The notes under the pieces were generated by a model. It worked only from the letters and a program-made list of their open reading frames with translations, was not told the origin of the DNA and searched no databases. DNA of 64,000 nucleotides from Leuctra nigra. Taxonomy: Eukaryota; Arthropoda; Insecta; Plecoptera; Leuctridae. Of the stretch, positions 47,972 through 60,170 are shown in pieces. The stretch's first letter is position 1. Each line of letters begins with the position of its first letter. Made by a program: the position numbers and the translations under genes. The DNA lies in contig OW203763.1 in the NCBI GenBank assembly GCA_934045905.1, positions 38,701,017-38,765,016 on the forward strand. The letters run 5' to 3'.

Positions 47972-50040
47972 GCCAAAAATTTAACTAATCATGGTTGTAC
48001 CAAATACCACAATGTCACAATTAGTTGTTATTATAATTAGTATTATTATTTAAATGATAGATTTTGCTCAATACTTGTAAATTTTATAATCAATCAAGAC
48101 TTCGGTTTTCCTGCTAAAGGTACTGCAAAATTTATGTACCTATGATGAATGTATCATGATTTATCTAATCATGGTTGTAACAAATACCATAATGCCATAA
48201 TTATTATATTATTATTAGTAGTGGTTAAATTAGATTTTGTTCAATAATTAAAAATAATTGCTGATTAGATGTATAATTTTGATTGAGAATAAACCACAAG
48301 GTTGATATTTGTGGAGTAGGTACATTACATAATTTTATTAAATCCTTATTTCATCTCTTCAAATTATCTCTCTGTCCACGACAATAATTACGACAATTTC
48401 AACTTGCAATTTGTTGTACCAACTTGTCTCATATTTGTATTTTTATGGTAAATTTGCATTCTCTATAATTCCAAATAAAAGTGACTAAGACGCATGATTT
48501 TTCCTCATGAAATTACGGCTTTGTCATTGGATGAATATAAATCCAATTCTCAAAATTACAGCGCAGTATCAAAAACATTTTTCCTACTTAGGTACCTATT
48601 AATTATTGTATAGCTTAGCTAATTAACTTGCTGTATCAAATAACAATAATTGATCCATTTTAAAACACTTTAATTATATTGCGTTTACCACATTCTTCAG
48701 TTTGATACGTCACACGACATGGTCCCAATCGATTTTGTAATTATTAATTTAATAATTACAAAATAAATACTTAATTTAATTACAATTTAAACCAAAATAC
48801 TAAAGTGGCATGATAATACCTATTCAGTATAATTTCAATATTTATCCTTGTGGAAAAACTTAAAAAATTATTATATTGGGAATCTGAGATTAATTATTAT
48901 TTATAGAGTTTTAATTATTTTTAAAGTTAAAAATGCAATTAATCAACATTGTAATGCATAGGAACGATTGATAGATTAATTATATTAATTATAATTATTT
49001 AAGCTCTTAAAACTTTCATAAAGGTGATTTTGCTCTGAAAAACACTAAATAATATTACAATTAATTATTCTATAACTAAATTAATTACTCTGAGAGCTTA
49101 ATAATCGGATCTTGGGCTAAGCATTTATCAATTACTCTTGTAAGAATTAGGAAGTAGACACATTCCCATGCGAGTATCTGAATTTGCATGATTTTTTGAC
49201 TAAAGTAAACTACACTGTACTTTGGTGTATTAGGCTCGTTTTCATTAGTCTCATTCATTATCAACCAGCAGATAGGTTGACAATTCCACAAAATATCAAT
49301 GTGTCAATTAAAATCTATCCTTATAAAAGTAAAAGCGAAATATGATGAGCTCTTTAGCACGGCGAAGAGCGTGAGTTGCCGCGCCAAGTCTTCAGACGCG
49401 TCATACCCTAAGCTCCGCCCACTAGTTTTCTTTAACATGGATCAAGGCTACCTCCCCCTATTCAACCACCTTGTTTGGGGTGATTGTTTTCTTAGTTTAG
49501 ATAAAGTTGGGCCAGAATAACTTTTAAACAAATTATATGAGTGAATAGGTAATACTAATCCTTATGCATAAACCAGTTCAGAATCCTCATTTAAAGGAGA
49601 AATATTTCCAATTATTATTTAACATTGAGGGGTCTGCCCTTCAGTGAGATTGTGACGTCAGCTGAAATCAGTCTATTCGAAACAATGCCCTGCGCGGCAA
49701 CAATAGGAAGGTTTTTTGCTTCGTTTTGTGCATTTTAAAGCCCCAGAATCACTTTTAACTGGTTCAAATTTAAAAACGCCCTGTGGGGCTTAAGCTGGTG
49801 GGCTTCGCCCCCCCCCCCCCCCATTCCGGGTCATGACCTCCCCCCATGATGGAAGTGTAGGTCCTACGCGCCTACCCTTATGATGCCAGATTGATGAAAA
49901 GCAGAATAAACTGCGAGGAACTTCGTAAATAAAATAATGTCAACATATGCAATCCAAATAGTATGAATTTCAAGAGCGTCTAATAATTCTCACGGCCCAG
50001 ATAGTATAAAGTCTGTCATTTATATTGACACATTATTAAA
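47972..50040. other. no recognised gene; AT-rich
   Basis: Long AT-rich stretch with a diverged direct repeat (ATCATGGTTGTACCAAATACC near 47988 and ATCATGGTTGTAACAAATACC near 48170). A poly-C block lies at 49808-49822. Confidence 0.45.
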
Positions 50041-50353
50041 CACTAGATTCATATCAAGGAAAGATGAAATATGTTTTGTCTCTAGGGCTAGGATACTTTT
50101 GAAAGTTAAATAAAGGAAAATTACACCTAGAAATATGGTTAGATTCTCAAAAAACATAATCCTACTTCTGTCACCATTTGTAATTTTTACTTTTTTTAAA
50201 ATCTAGATTCATGTCAAGTAAAGATGCAATAATTTTTGTCTCTGAGGCTAGGTGACTTTTGAAAGTTAAATATAAAGGAAAACGACACCTAGAAATATGG
50301 TTAGATTCTCATAAAAACACAATCCTACTTCTGCTACCATTTGTAATATTTCT
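50041..50353. repeat. diverged tandem duplication, unit about 160 bp
   Basis: The block CTAGATTCATATCAAGGAAA through ATGGTTAGATTCTCAAAAAA is repeated once at about 50204 with small indels. Non-coding. Confidence 0.85.
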
Positions 50354-50826
50354 TTTTTTGAAAACATTCCACGCTGCATGCAAAAGGCGATTATCTGTTA
50401 ACTTTAAGCCTAATAGTTGATTATTTACTTATTCAGTAGCCTAGTGATATGATTTTGATTTATTAAAAAAGAGTATCGAGCTACAGTCATCGAAATGTGG
50501 CGTTATTATTGCCTAGCATGTGTATTTTGTTCAATTATCGGTAAATTAGAGCATTTTCTTTAAAACAGGCCAACTTTTTTGGTAACCTTCCTAATTATAT
50601 ATTGACCAAGTTCGTAAAGGTCAGATTCTCATCAAGAATAATACCCAAATATTTGAATTCCGATACATTTTCAACTATCCCAAAAAAATCGCCTTTTGCC
50701 TGCAAAAAGAGGCAAAATCGCTCGCCCATGAACCACCTTAAATATTAGCCAATATATGAAGAGAAACAAACCTAGCAATGAATGACATAATATCGTTACT
50801 CGTTACTTTTAGTTGATATCTGATTA

Positions 50827-52128
50827 TGTACAAAAACAAAAACTTGTAAAAAAAACTGCCAAGCACCTTCCCACTTAAAACAATTGAGATCTAAAAGAAG
50901 GGCCAAGCAATAATATATTGTTTAAACATTTTCGCACTTAAAATTCGTGAAATTATTTCGCCCAGTTACTGCCGCCAAGCACAACACTAAAAACCTAATG
51001 TTGTGTCCAAATTTGAAGAATACAATCAAGTGAACCATCATTGTAAACTCTAACAAAATTATAAAAATTAAAAACGACTTAAAAATAAATTTAAAATCGA
51101 AATTAAAAAAATTAAAAATAAAGCTAGGCGCATTGTGTCAAGAAGAAGGCAACATAAGAAAGAAGATGACGATAAAGGAGCCGAAGAAAGACAGAAAGTA
51201 GGAAGAAGATAGAGGAAGTCTACAATATGGTCGGTGCAAATTCAATGCGCCAAGCTTTATTTTTAATTTTTTTAATTTCAATTTTAAATTTATTTTGAAG
51301 TCGTTTTTAATTTTTATAATTTTGTTAAAGTTTACAATGATGGTTCACTTAGATTGTATTCTTCAAATTTGGACACAACATTAGCTTTTTAGTGTTGTGC
51401 TTGGCGGCAATAACTGGGCGAAATAATTTCACGAATTTTAAGTGCGAAAATGTTTAAACAATATATTATTGCTTGGCCCTTCTTTTAGATCTCAATTGTT
51501 TTAAGTGGGAAGGTGCTTGGCAGTTTTTTTACAAGTTTTTGTTTTTGTACAACATGTCATATGGGGTATAAGTTTATAGCAGCTTTCACTGATCATTAAG
51601 TCTTACCTATCATTACAGTTAACGCCAACAACGTCACTTCTTGTCTAAAGTTTTCTGTTTTTCTTTCAATAGTTCCGAAGTTAGTATATCGAAAGGGTCA
51701 ATTTCTTTTGGTTGAATTTGAGTTTTATCAAATTTTAATTTGTTAAAAGTTCACAGCTTTGAGTCATGTGAATAACGTAAATTGTAGGTGTATTGTTCCG
51801 GTGTAGACCGTAATTTGTGCGTTCATCTCGTAAAACGCGTATTTGTCGCCACTTGGTAAACTGAAAGGTACACGAAAGATGATTGCAAATGCGTTTCCTC
51901 ATTTTTAAATTCTCCCATGTTCACTTTTTTATGTCAAAGTTCCGAAGTATAAACTCAATTGGTAAAGCGTGCAGGCTTACAGATGTTTACAACACATTTT
52001 AAATAAAATCCGGATGGTTTTTGGAAGGCAATGTAAAAGAAGGCTTGGAAGGCTTGGAAGGCTTAAAAGAAACTTAGTTAAGATTAACTAGCTGAGCCAC
52101 CTTGTGTTTATAGTACTGGTGGGAAGGA
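50827..52128 (-). mobile_element. repeat family F2 with giant terminal hairpin, copy 2 (inverted)
   Basis: Reverse-oriented match to 37029-39015, lacking the roughly 500-bp segment around 37095-37605. The foldback occupies 50827-51551 with arms of about 308 bp (50827-51135, 51244-51551) and a few mismatches. Inner boxes are AAGCTAGGCGCATTG and CAATGCGCCAAGCTT. Confidence 0.85.
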
Positions 52129-53075
52129 GTATGACGGGTGATGAAATTTACGCTACGCGCCTTACTCGCCTATGTACACGGATAGCATGGGCCGGCCTAT
52201 ACCTGGTATCTCCACCTCTCTGCCTCTCCCTGACAGGTCAACTTAAAGTTTACCTTTGTTCATGGCAAATACGATCGATGTCCATGTATTATTGTTGTTG
52301 TCTTCTTCTATAGGTACTTGTATACAGTTATCTAGCTTGCATTTTAATTAGTCTACTGATCTTATTTAGTGATTATTATATTGTTTTGTGATGTTGCTGT
52401 GGAAGATAATATTTTCATATTTTCAAACCAGGAAACTACTTCGTGCTATTGCCTAGATACTTGAAGAATATTATTGTATGTCGATGTAAAAAAGCCAGAC
52501 CACTTCCGTATATAACGTTCGCATCAAAACCAATGTTTATTATATTAGTGTCAGATTAGGAGGAACATCAGTTTCAGTTTCATTTATTTCCATTAAACAA
52601 TGTCACTTGATGAGACTTTGACTCACAGTTTGGAAATAAATCATGATAATTTAAAAGCGTTTTATTATTCTAACTTTTTAACGTAAGCATTGTTGGATGA
52701 TGAAATGAAATTTAAATCTCTCATACCCACAGATTTCCATTAATTTACACACCTATAAATACACCTTGCATGGACCCTTTAGTGTAGTTTCTTGTTTATT
52801 GTAACCGATCTTCTAAGATTGACAGATAACAACATCTGAAATAATGAAATAATTTTGACTAAGTTGTAAACAACTAATATACCTAGTAATGGAGCCATTT
52901 TGTGTGGTTTCTTGTTTCGTAACTGAACCATCAAGATTGACATATTAGCATAATAAAAATAATTAAATTTATTTTAGAAACTTAAAGTTGTGATCACGTA
53001 ATGGATGCACGTAATGGAGCCTTTTTGTGTGGTTTCTTGTTTCGTGTTGTTCTTGTTTCTTGTTGAGCCACCAAT
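52129..53075. repeat. diverged repeats of an AATGGAGCCTTTTTGTGTGG block
   Basis: Copies with GTGTGGTTTCTTGTTTCGT followed by AAGATTGACA-like sequence occur near 52775, 52892 and 53013, and again near 54795 and 54895. No gene recognised. Confidence 0.6.
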
Positions 53076-53584
53076 ATCCCAGCAAACACAAGAGTGCGCG
53101 CCTTGTATCATTTTTGTACCTTCATGCGGTGTTGTATTTGTGTTGTACAGAAGTTACTGGCCCGCAAAATCATGTCCCGAAAATATGCACATTTTCCATC
53201 ATGTACAGCGTGCACCAACCCACTTGCGGACCAGCATCTTTCTTGCACAAAACCAACTGCCATGAAAAGATACCTTGCCGTTAACTTACTTGCACTTATC
53301 TTGCAGCCATGAAAGGCACACTCCCAACACCGGGCGTGCATCGTCCGTGCGGATTGCGTGCACAAAATTTGCGCTAACGAAACGGCATCTTTCTTGCACT
53401 TGCTCTTTCGCATGTAAAACGCTAGTTCCAAAATTAGCTACGGGGATCGCTACTAGTTCATGTTGCTGTATTTAAAACAAATATTATAGTATTCAAAATC
53501 GAAAAAATTATCTAGTTTTATACAAGGAGGTAGTTTGTACTGTGTGATAGAAGACATTGCAATTAGTACATGAAAGACAATTTT

Positions 53585-53665
53585 ATGAGACATACACTGG
53601 ATTCGAACTCCGGTCGTCGATTTGGCGCGCTCCCGATGTATCCACTCCTCCACGGTGACGATGGA
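53585..53665 (-). mobile_element. tRNA-like segment within the CCCAGCAAACACA element
   Basis: The minus strand reads GTGGAGGAGTGGATACATCG and GGAGTTCGAATCCAGTGT, box A- and B-like. The rest of a cloverleaf does not form. Confidence 0.5.
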
Positions 53666-53877
53666 GCTTCGAGGGTGAAATAAGACATTTGACCGGCGAG
53701 CGAGCGCGAGCGATCGTACGACACAATTCTGATACAAAACGGGTACCTACTGCTGGGGCACTCCAATACCGCGCAATTCAATTTGTTTAAAAGAATGCAT
53801 GAAATATCATAGTATTTTCAATTTCCTCATCAATTTTAACATCAAATAATTTTCTTATGTTATTAATTTGCACAGTG

Positions 53878-54333
53878 GCCCGGTGTCGTTGCGCGTGTAG
53901 TTTTTCGGTATACAAGAAACATGCACGTCGGTCAACACTGGCCCGGTATTGTTGCGCGTGCAGCTTCTGGTATGCAAGAAACATACACGTCGGTAGACAC
54001 TGGCCCGGCATTGTTGCGCGTGTAGTTTTTGGTATACAAGAAACATGCACGTCGGTAGACACTGGCCCGGTATTGTTGCGCGTGCAGCTTCTGGTATGCA
54101 AGAAACATACACGTCGGTAGACACTGGCCCGGCATTGTTGCGCGTGTAGTTTTTGGTATACAAGAAACATGCACGTCGGTAGACACTGGCCCGGTATTGT
54201 TGCGCGTGCAACTTCTGGTATGCAAGAAACATACACGTCGGTAGACACTGGCCCGGTATTGTTGCGCGTGCAACTTCTGGTATGCAAGAAACATACACTT
54301 CGGTAGACACTGGCCCGGTATTGTCGCGCGTGC
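53878..54333. repeat. 62-bp tandem array with alternating unit types
   Basis: The unit begins GCCCGGTATTGTTGCGCGTG. Successive units alternate between GTAGTTTTTGGTATACAAG and GCAGCTTCTGGTATGCAAG types, giving a 124-bp higher-order period for the first five or six units. About 7.4 units in total. Confidence 0.95.
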
Positions 54334-54551
54334 AAATAAATTGCAGTGTTGTACGCGGGTACAGGCCCAGCATACAAAAGGTACACTCTCTGAAGGTGCA
54401 ATTTATGTGTGTCGACGAACAGATATCTTTCTTGTATAAACCGTACAACGCCCAACACTTTCCTTGCACATGATGCGTCGGGAAGGCACAATTAATGTAC
54501 AAAGCGTGCAGTGCTGTGTTTGCTGGGATTAATATTAATAATATATTAATA

Positions 54552-54606
<55 letters not shown>

Positions 54607-54612
54607 ATAATA

Positions 54613-54680
<68 letters not shown>
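54552..54680. repeat. (ATT)n microsatellite with a TAATAATAATTA switch
   Basis: About 42 ATT units interrupted at 54604-54613 by an inverted-phase stretch. Long Tyr/Asn frames here are artefacts. Confidence 0.98.
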
Positions 54681-54681
<1 letters not shown>

Positions 54682-55154
54682 ATATAATATTTTATATATT
54701 AATATTTTTTTTGTCAAATTAACTCTATTTTAAATAATAAGTAAGTGTGACAAATGAAAAGTTGTAAACACCTAATACACTGAATATTAGTAATGGAGCC
54801 TTTACTGAATTTTACTATTTACTTAATTAACTGAATTTAACAAAATTAAATAATTCGGATAAATTAAAAGCTGTGACAACCTTATGCACCCAGTAATGGA
54901 GCCTTTTTTGTGTGGTTTCTAGTTTAGTAACTGAGCCACCAAGATTCTGTTGATTAGCATGACCACGAAACGAATGTTTTATTGCACAACTTTACGTACA
55001 ACGTGTACATTGACAATCATTATTCGAGTCCAATGAGTATAATATTAAAAATAGTAGCTATGTAATCGTTGAATGTATTCGGATTAACATTTTGAATATA
55101 TATACAAGAAGGTTAAACATTTTTTAAATAAAGAAAAAGATAAAAAAAATAAAA

Positions 55155-55235
55155 CGTTTGTTACGGGGATCGAACCAGGCAACGCCGTGATCGAAGTCAC
55201 TTGCCTCATGTGACCAAGCCAATTCGCCACACTGA
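55155..55235 (-). mobile_element. tRNA-like SINE head
   Basis: The minus strand has GTGTGGCGAATTGGCTTGGT and CTGGTTCGATCCCCGTAAC at tRNA-like spacing. No clean cloverleaf. Confidence 0.6.
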
Positions 55236-55477
55236 AATATTAACCTGTGTAGTATATCAAAGAAGAAAGGTGGAGCATAAAATTACGTGCGCAATTTCTG
55301 TTTCCCTGATATCTTCACTGTTCACGATGGCAACCGGAGTGCCGCGATGGCGATGTTTCTGTCTATTGATGATCTTCACAGCATCCATTGGTAGTCTCAT
55401 TTATTAAAAATGTATCCAGGAATCATCTCTCATACAAAATAAAAAGGAATAATAGGAAAAAAAAGTTTTTTCCGGGA

Positions 55478-55560
55478 CCGGGAATCGAACACGGTAAGCC
55501 TGTGTCGAAGCAAGCTGCCTTACAGTAAGCGACAGGGCAAGTTGGACCCCAGGTATAATT
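55478..55560 (-). mobile_element. tRNA-like SINE head overlapped by the F5 foldback
   Basis: GTGTTCGATTCCCGG (box B, minus strand) is present. The left arm of the F5 foldback starts inside this sequence at about 55520. Confidence 0.55.
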
Positions 55561-57304
55561 TCCACCCCTACTGAACCTTCCCCCACCATGCTACCACGCT
55601 GCCGAGCTGCAATCTCGCCGAACAACAAGACCTGTCAAAACAAATTGACATGGGTCGATATCCAACCACCTCATTAGTTACAAATATTATTTTGTTGCGT
55701 TTTTGCTCAAAATGATTTAGTTTTTGTCAGATTATTATCCTGCCTTAAAATTGAATGTCATACCTCTTTTAAATTTAAAAAACGGTCAATATTTGACTAA
55801 ACTGCGGAAAAAGGTGTATCACTGCAAATACAGTTGGAAATTTGATTTGTCGCGGTTTATAGCCCATAATAAAGTTGCGTTTGTTTGTTTGTTTGTTTCA
55901 TGAATTTATATAAACGATCGACCAGGCAGTGAATAATTGCTAGATTGTATGACGCAACTCCAATTGCATTTATTCAATATTATTGGACAAACATTGATTC
56001 TTCAAATCAATAGTTGTGCATGAATAATTCAAATTATAGTCGCAAATTTTAACAACGAATGAAGATGAATGAATCGCCGTGTTTCCAAGCAGTTTGTGTG
56101 CAGCGTCTGATGATTTATGTTACAATACACAATTTGAATATCATGATGTTCAAATACATCATCAAAGAAACGTAATAATTTGACAGCTAATTTATTACTT
56201 TCATTGGGGTAAATAAAGTTTTATCTTGCAAGATGGTCTAATATCTGATCATTGCTAAGGAATGAGGATGTGACGGCGGATCTTGAATGAGTTGACTCAA
56301 TAGTTATTAGCGATATTTAGGTAATATTATCACCAATGTTTATCTTTTAGTACAGCTGACTCTTGTTGATTGTCATTAAATTAGGGGGTTGAGATTCTAC
56401 TCGAGGACGATATTGTCGACAATAATTTGCAACAGTGGGTGTTTTTCACTCGCCATGGCAGACCATTAAGCTCGTGACCAATCGCCCGACAAATATTTGA
56501 GTGCTCGATCGAAAGGGAAGCCAGTGTCAAGCCAAGAGCGTCGTTTATTTTTGACAGTGTATGCAAACTTGCGTAAGCAGAATCCTGGACTTGGTGTGAA
56601 AGACGTGATAGTGAAGGCAGCCGCGTTGTGCGGCATTTCTGTATCTTAAGCTTAAAGCGAATTCGAAATGAAATTCGACATGATATTCAAATTGTGTATT
56701 GTAACATAAAATCATCAGACGCTGCACACAAACTGCTTGGAAACACGGCGATTCATTCATCTTCATTCGTTGTTAAAATTTGCGACTATAATTTGAATTA
56801 TTCATGCACAACTATTGATTTGAAGAATCAATGTTTGACCAATAATATTGAATGAATGCAATTGGAGTTGCGTCATACAATCTAGCAATTATTCACTGCC
56901 TGGTCGATCGTTTATATAACTTAATGAAACAAACAAACAAACAAACGCAACTTTATTATGGGCTATAAACCGCGACAAATCGAATTTCCAACTGTATTTG
57001 CAGTGATACACCTTTTTTCGTAGTTTAGTCAAATATTGACCATTTTTTAAATTTAAAAGAGGTATGACATTCAATTTTTAGACAGTATAATAATCTGACA
57101 AAAACTAAATCATTTTGAGCAAAAACGCATCAAAATAATATTTGTAACTAATGAGGTGGTTGGATATCGACCCATGTCAATTTGTTTTGACAGGTCTTGT
57201 TGTTCGGCGAGATTGCAGGTCGCCAGCGTGGTAGCATGGTGGGGGAAGGTTCAGTAGGGGTGGAAATTATACCTGGGGTCCAACTTGCCCTGTCGCTTAC
57301 TGTA
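55520..57304. mobile_element. foldback element F5, arms about 640 bp
   Basis: TACAGTAAGCGACAGGGCAA at 55521 is matched in inverted form by the segment ending at 57303. Complementarity continues, with small indels, to about 56165 and from about 56670. The central 500 bp is unique in the window and includes a transposase-like fragment. The arms carry (GTTT)n/(AAAC)n at 55877 and 56928. Confidence 0.93.
56472..56646 (+). pseudogene. transposase N-terminus-like fragment in the F5 loop
   Basis: An open frame of about 58 codons preceded by a stop. Residues KPVSSQERRLFLTVYANLRK followed by VKDVIVKAAALCGISVS resemble the helix-turn-helix N-terminus found in some insect DDE-type elements. It ends at a stop without a catalytic domain. 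Family recognition is by eye only. Confidence 0.4.
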
Positions 57305-57336
57305 GACAACTGTGCTATATAGGCCGACGGACAGCG

Positions 57337-57960
57337 AAGCTGCTGTGTTGATAGATAAAGAGGAAGAGCGGAACGCTAAATATTGATAATTTTCCACTTC
57401 CGGTTTGAAATTTTTGTTTTTTCTTGAAGTGGAGTGTCTAGCAATACATTGTCTTTAATGTTGCCAAATTTCAAAACTTTCGATGGACCCGTTTGACATT
57501 TAAAATATTTAAAATTTTAATTTTAATAACGTCACTTCCGGTCAAAATTTTCCAGGTTTTCTTTCAAAGGGCACCGCTATAAATATGACTCTATGTCTCT
57601 GCCAAATTTCAACTCTCTAGACCAAACCGTGCAACCTGTGGAGAGGGGCAAACAAACCGGCCGTTCCTAACTAACTAACTAACTAACATGAAAGTCAATC
57701 CATGCATGTTTGAGGCCCAAATTTCACCCCGAAGGGATGATCGCAGCACTTTGAAATTTGGTATGTGTTGTCATGTAGCTAAATATACCCGATAACCATG
57801 GGTTTCAATTTCCATTTCAAACTGCTTGAATGCGAGCTGACACCCCGAAAACGAGCGTGAAGCGCTTGCAGTATACAGTAATGGTAGTAAGCTCGCCGCG
57901 TTTAAAAGCAGACCTCGTATTGACACGGTGCTTGGCAGCGTCGAGCTAACGCCCGACTAG
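57337..57960 (-). mobile_element. repeat family F4, copy 2 (inverted)
   Basis: Reverse complement of 34770-35390. Its outer end GCGTCGAGCTAACGCCCGAC then TAG matches the left terminus of copy 1. The flanks differ, so this is a transposed or dispersed copy. An (AACT)n stretch lies at 57669-57687 where copy 1 has (GGCT)n. Confidence 0.85.
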
Positions 57961-59084
57961 ATTGCTATCGTCTATTGACCTTGACTTACAGTGGAGAACA
58001 GCGGCAGGTTTAGAGTGGAATATCCCGGTGCAGAGAAGCATACTCAGCAACTCAGCAGCTCAGCAACTACACGGATCAGAACAACACTCAGAGATAAAAA
58101 CATTGAGAATTTGTCATGATAGTTTTAAGTTGGCGCGATCACACGAGGCATAGTCTCAGATCATTATAATGTTTTGTGTACTTATTGATAATCATGCCAT
58201 TCACAATCTCTGAAAAAATGTAACACTTCTCGTGTCTAGTTTTTGAGATAATTTAAATTTTATCCCACATGTTATTAAAATCGTGTAATTTTAAGCTAAA
58301 ATGAAGTTATACATTTTAGTTATACATTTTTGTACCGTTAGATTTCAACAAAAAACTTTTTTCTGGTAGACATACGGACATACTATCAGGAAAAAAATTG
58401 CACACGTGCTATTTAAAAAGTTATACATCCAATTCGAAATTATTTTCCTATACCTCCATGTTAAAGTGTTAGTCTTACTCAAAAGACATAAAATTGAGAA
58501 CTCATTATTGGGCGGGATTTGCAAACTATATGACATTAACTTAGTCTTTTATACATAAAATTTATTGTTGAACTGTTGTAAAAAGATTTATAAATTGTAA
58601 ATTCAAAAACTAATATTAATGTGCTATATCGAGTGATCGCGCCACGTTAATAGTGAACGCTGGTACAGCTATAATTTTTGTTTTATTCTTAGTATGTCCA
58701 TCTGCCTACCAAGACATAAGTTTCTTGTTCAATCTCAGAATACAAGACACATGATTCTTTTATTAGATTAAAAATGAGACAATTTACTAGGCACACGAGA
58801 AGGGTAAAAACTTTTTAACAATAATATATAAATGTCATGATTTTCAATAAGTAGACACAACGATATGACTTGACCCCATGACATGATAAGTTGAGCCACC
58901 AATTCACCTCCTGATGAACTGCAGCCTGCAAGTAACCGCCTTCTGATCACGCCATATCTTGTGTAGAATCAAATGAGTCATTTGCGCCTGTAACAATGAC
59001 GTCATCAATGTGACTACGTACTCAGCAAAACATACAACGGTTATCGCACTAAATCCACATTATATTCCAGACGGCGGCTGGTTT
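57961..59084. other. no recognised feature
   Basis: AT-rich sequence with no supported reading frame or repeat. Short hydrophobic frames on the minus strand are compositional. Confidence 0.4.
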
Positions 59085-59174
59085 AAGGTGATACAAACTC
59101 TCGGTCGTTTTAGTAAATTGAGAGAGACATTTTTTTTCATAAGTGGGTGATACTTTGATAGGATGTTTGTATGA

Positions 59175-60170
59175 CAACAAGTTAAGGTAGGAAATTCTTT
59201 GTCACAACCTATAATGGTCACGTCGGGTGTTCCGCAAGGTAGTGTGCTTGGTCCCATGTTGTTTAATGTATTTATTAATGACATAACAGAAGGGGTCATC
59301 TCAAAAGTGAGACTGTATGCCGACGACTGCGCTATCTATAGAACCATTCGTGGAACAGAGGATGAACTGGCCCTTCAGTGTGATCTAGATAGAATGTGTA
59401 ATTGGGTAGAAAATAACAATATGAAATTAAATATAGACAAATGTGTAACAATGTGCTTCTCTAGAAAAACTAACAATAGAACATTACATTATACAATGGA
59501 TGAAGCAAGGCTAAAAAATGTAAAAAACTTCAAATATCTCGGCGTAACACTGAACCATAAATTAAATTGGGGAGAACATGTAAAAAGGGTTTCAGGAAAG
59601 TCAATAAAAACGTTAAACTTTGTTATGAGAAACCTCACAGGTGCATGCGAAAAGGTCAAGGAAAAGGCATACATGTCCCTAATAAGACCTATAGCGGAGT
59701 ATGCTGGTCTAGTCTGGGATCCATATGTGGCGTACCAAGTAGCAGAAATTGAGGGAGTTCAGAGGCTAGCAGCCAGAAAAGTCAAAGGAAAAATGAGGCG
59801 GTATAAATGGGTTCAGGACAAAAAGGGAGTGTGGGTAAGGGAATACCATAGCCCTACAGCAATGGTAAAATCATTAGGGTGGAAAACACTAGAAGCAAGA
59901 AGAAAGGGTGCTAGACTCGGCACGTTATTTAAAATTGGTATGGGTGTCAAAGGGTGGAGTGAATTGTCTGGTAAATTACAGCAAGGGCCAGTTAGAGGTG
60001 ACCATCATTGGAAACTCTTGAGACCAGGTGCTAGAACCAACCTTGGTAATTCCTCATTTATTCATAGGACCATTGCAGAATGGAATAGACTACCATTAGA
60101 CATGTTTAAGGAGATGAATAACATCAATGCTAGAATCTTTAGGGACAGAATTATAAATGATCTAGTCTAA
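59175..60170 (+). CDS. LINE reverse transcriptase, C-terminal fragment
   Basis: An open frame of about 331 codons to a TAA at 60170. It opens without a genuine start because the element is 5'-truncated. It contains SGVPQGSVLGPMLFNVFIND (RT palm block B), LYADDCAIY with the catalytic YADD, FKYLGVTLN and the long C-terminal tail. That tail includes IEGVQRLAAR and LGWKTLEARRKGARL, conserved in CR1/Jockey/I-type RTs, and a final TIAEWNRLPLDMF segment. Missing are the endonuclease and the first RT blocks. It has no frameshift or stop, so the insertion may be recent, but the fragment cannot retrotranspose alone. Confidence 0.93.
   Translation, partial: QQVKVGNSLSQPIMVTSGVPQGSVLGPMLFNVFINDITEGVISKVRLYADDCAIYRTIRGTEDELALQCDLDRMCNWVENNNMKLNIDKCVTMCFSRKTNNRTLHYTMDEARLKNVKNFKYLGVTLNHKLNWGEHVKRVSGKSIKTLNFVMRNLTGACEKVKEKAYMSLIRPIAEYAGLVWDPYVAYQVAEIEGVQRLAARKVKGKMRRYKWVQDKKGVWVREYHSPTAMVKSLGWKTLEARRKGARLGTLFKIGMGVKGWSELSGKLQQGPVRGDHHWKLLRPGARTNLGNSSFIHRTIAEWNRLPLDMFKEMNNINARIFRDRIINDLV

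Larger units (their letters stand above)
53076..54529. mobile_element. CCCAGCAAACACA-ended element with an internal 62-bp array
   Basis: ATCCCAGCAAACACA at 53076 and its complement at the right end (to 54529) are terminal inverted repeats. It is inserted within the AATGGAGCC repeats. The interior shows GCAC-rich imperfect repeats and the tandem array. Overlapping frames on the minus strand are array artefacts. Confidence 0.75.

Noticed and set aside
53787..54502. Cysteine-rich minus-strand frames of 215-234 codons
   Set aside because: They are the 62-bp array read in frames that happen to lack stops, inside a terminal-inverted-repeat element. No signal for a real protein.
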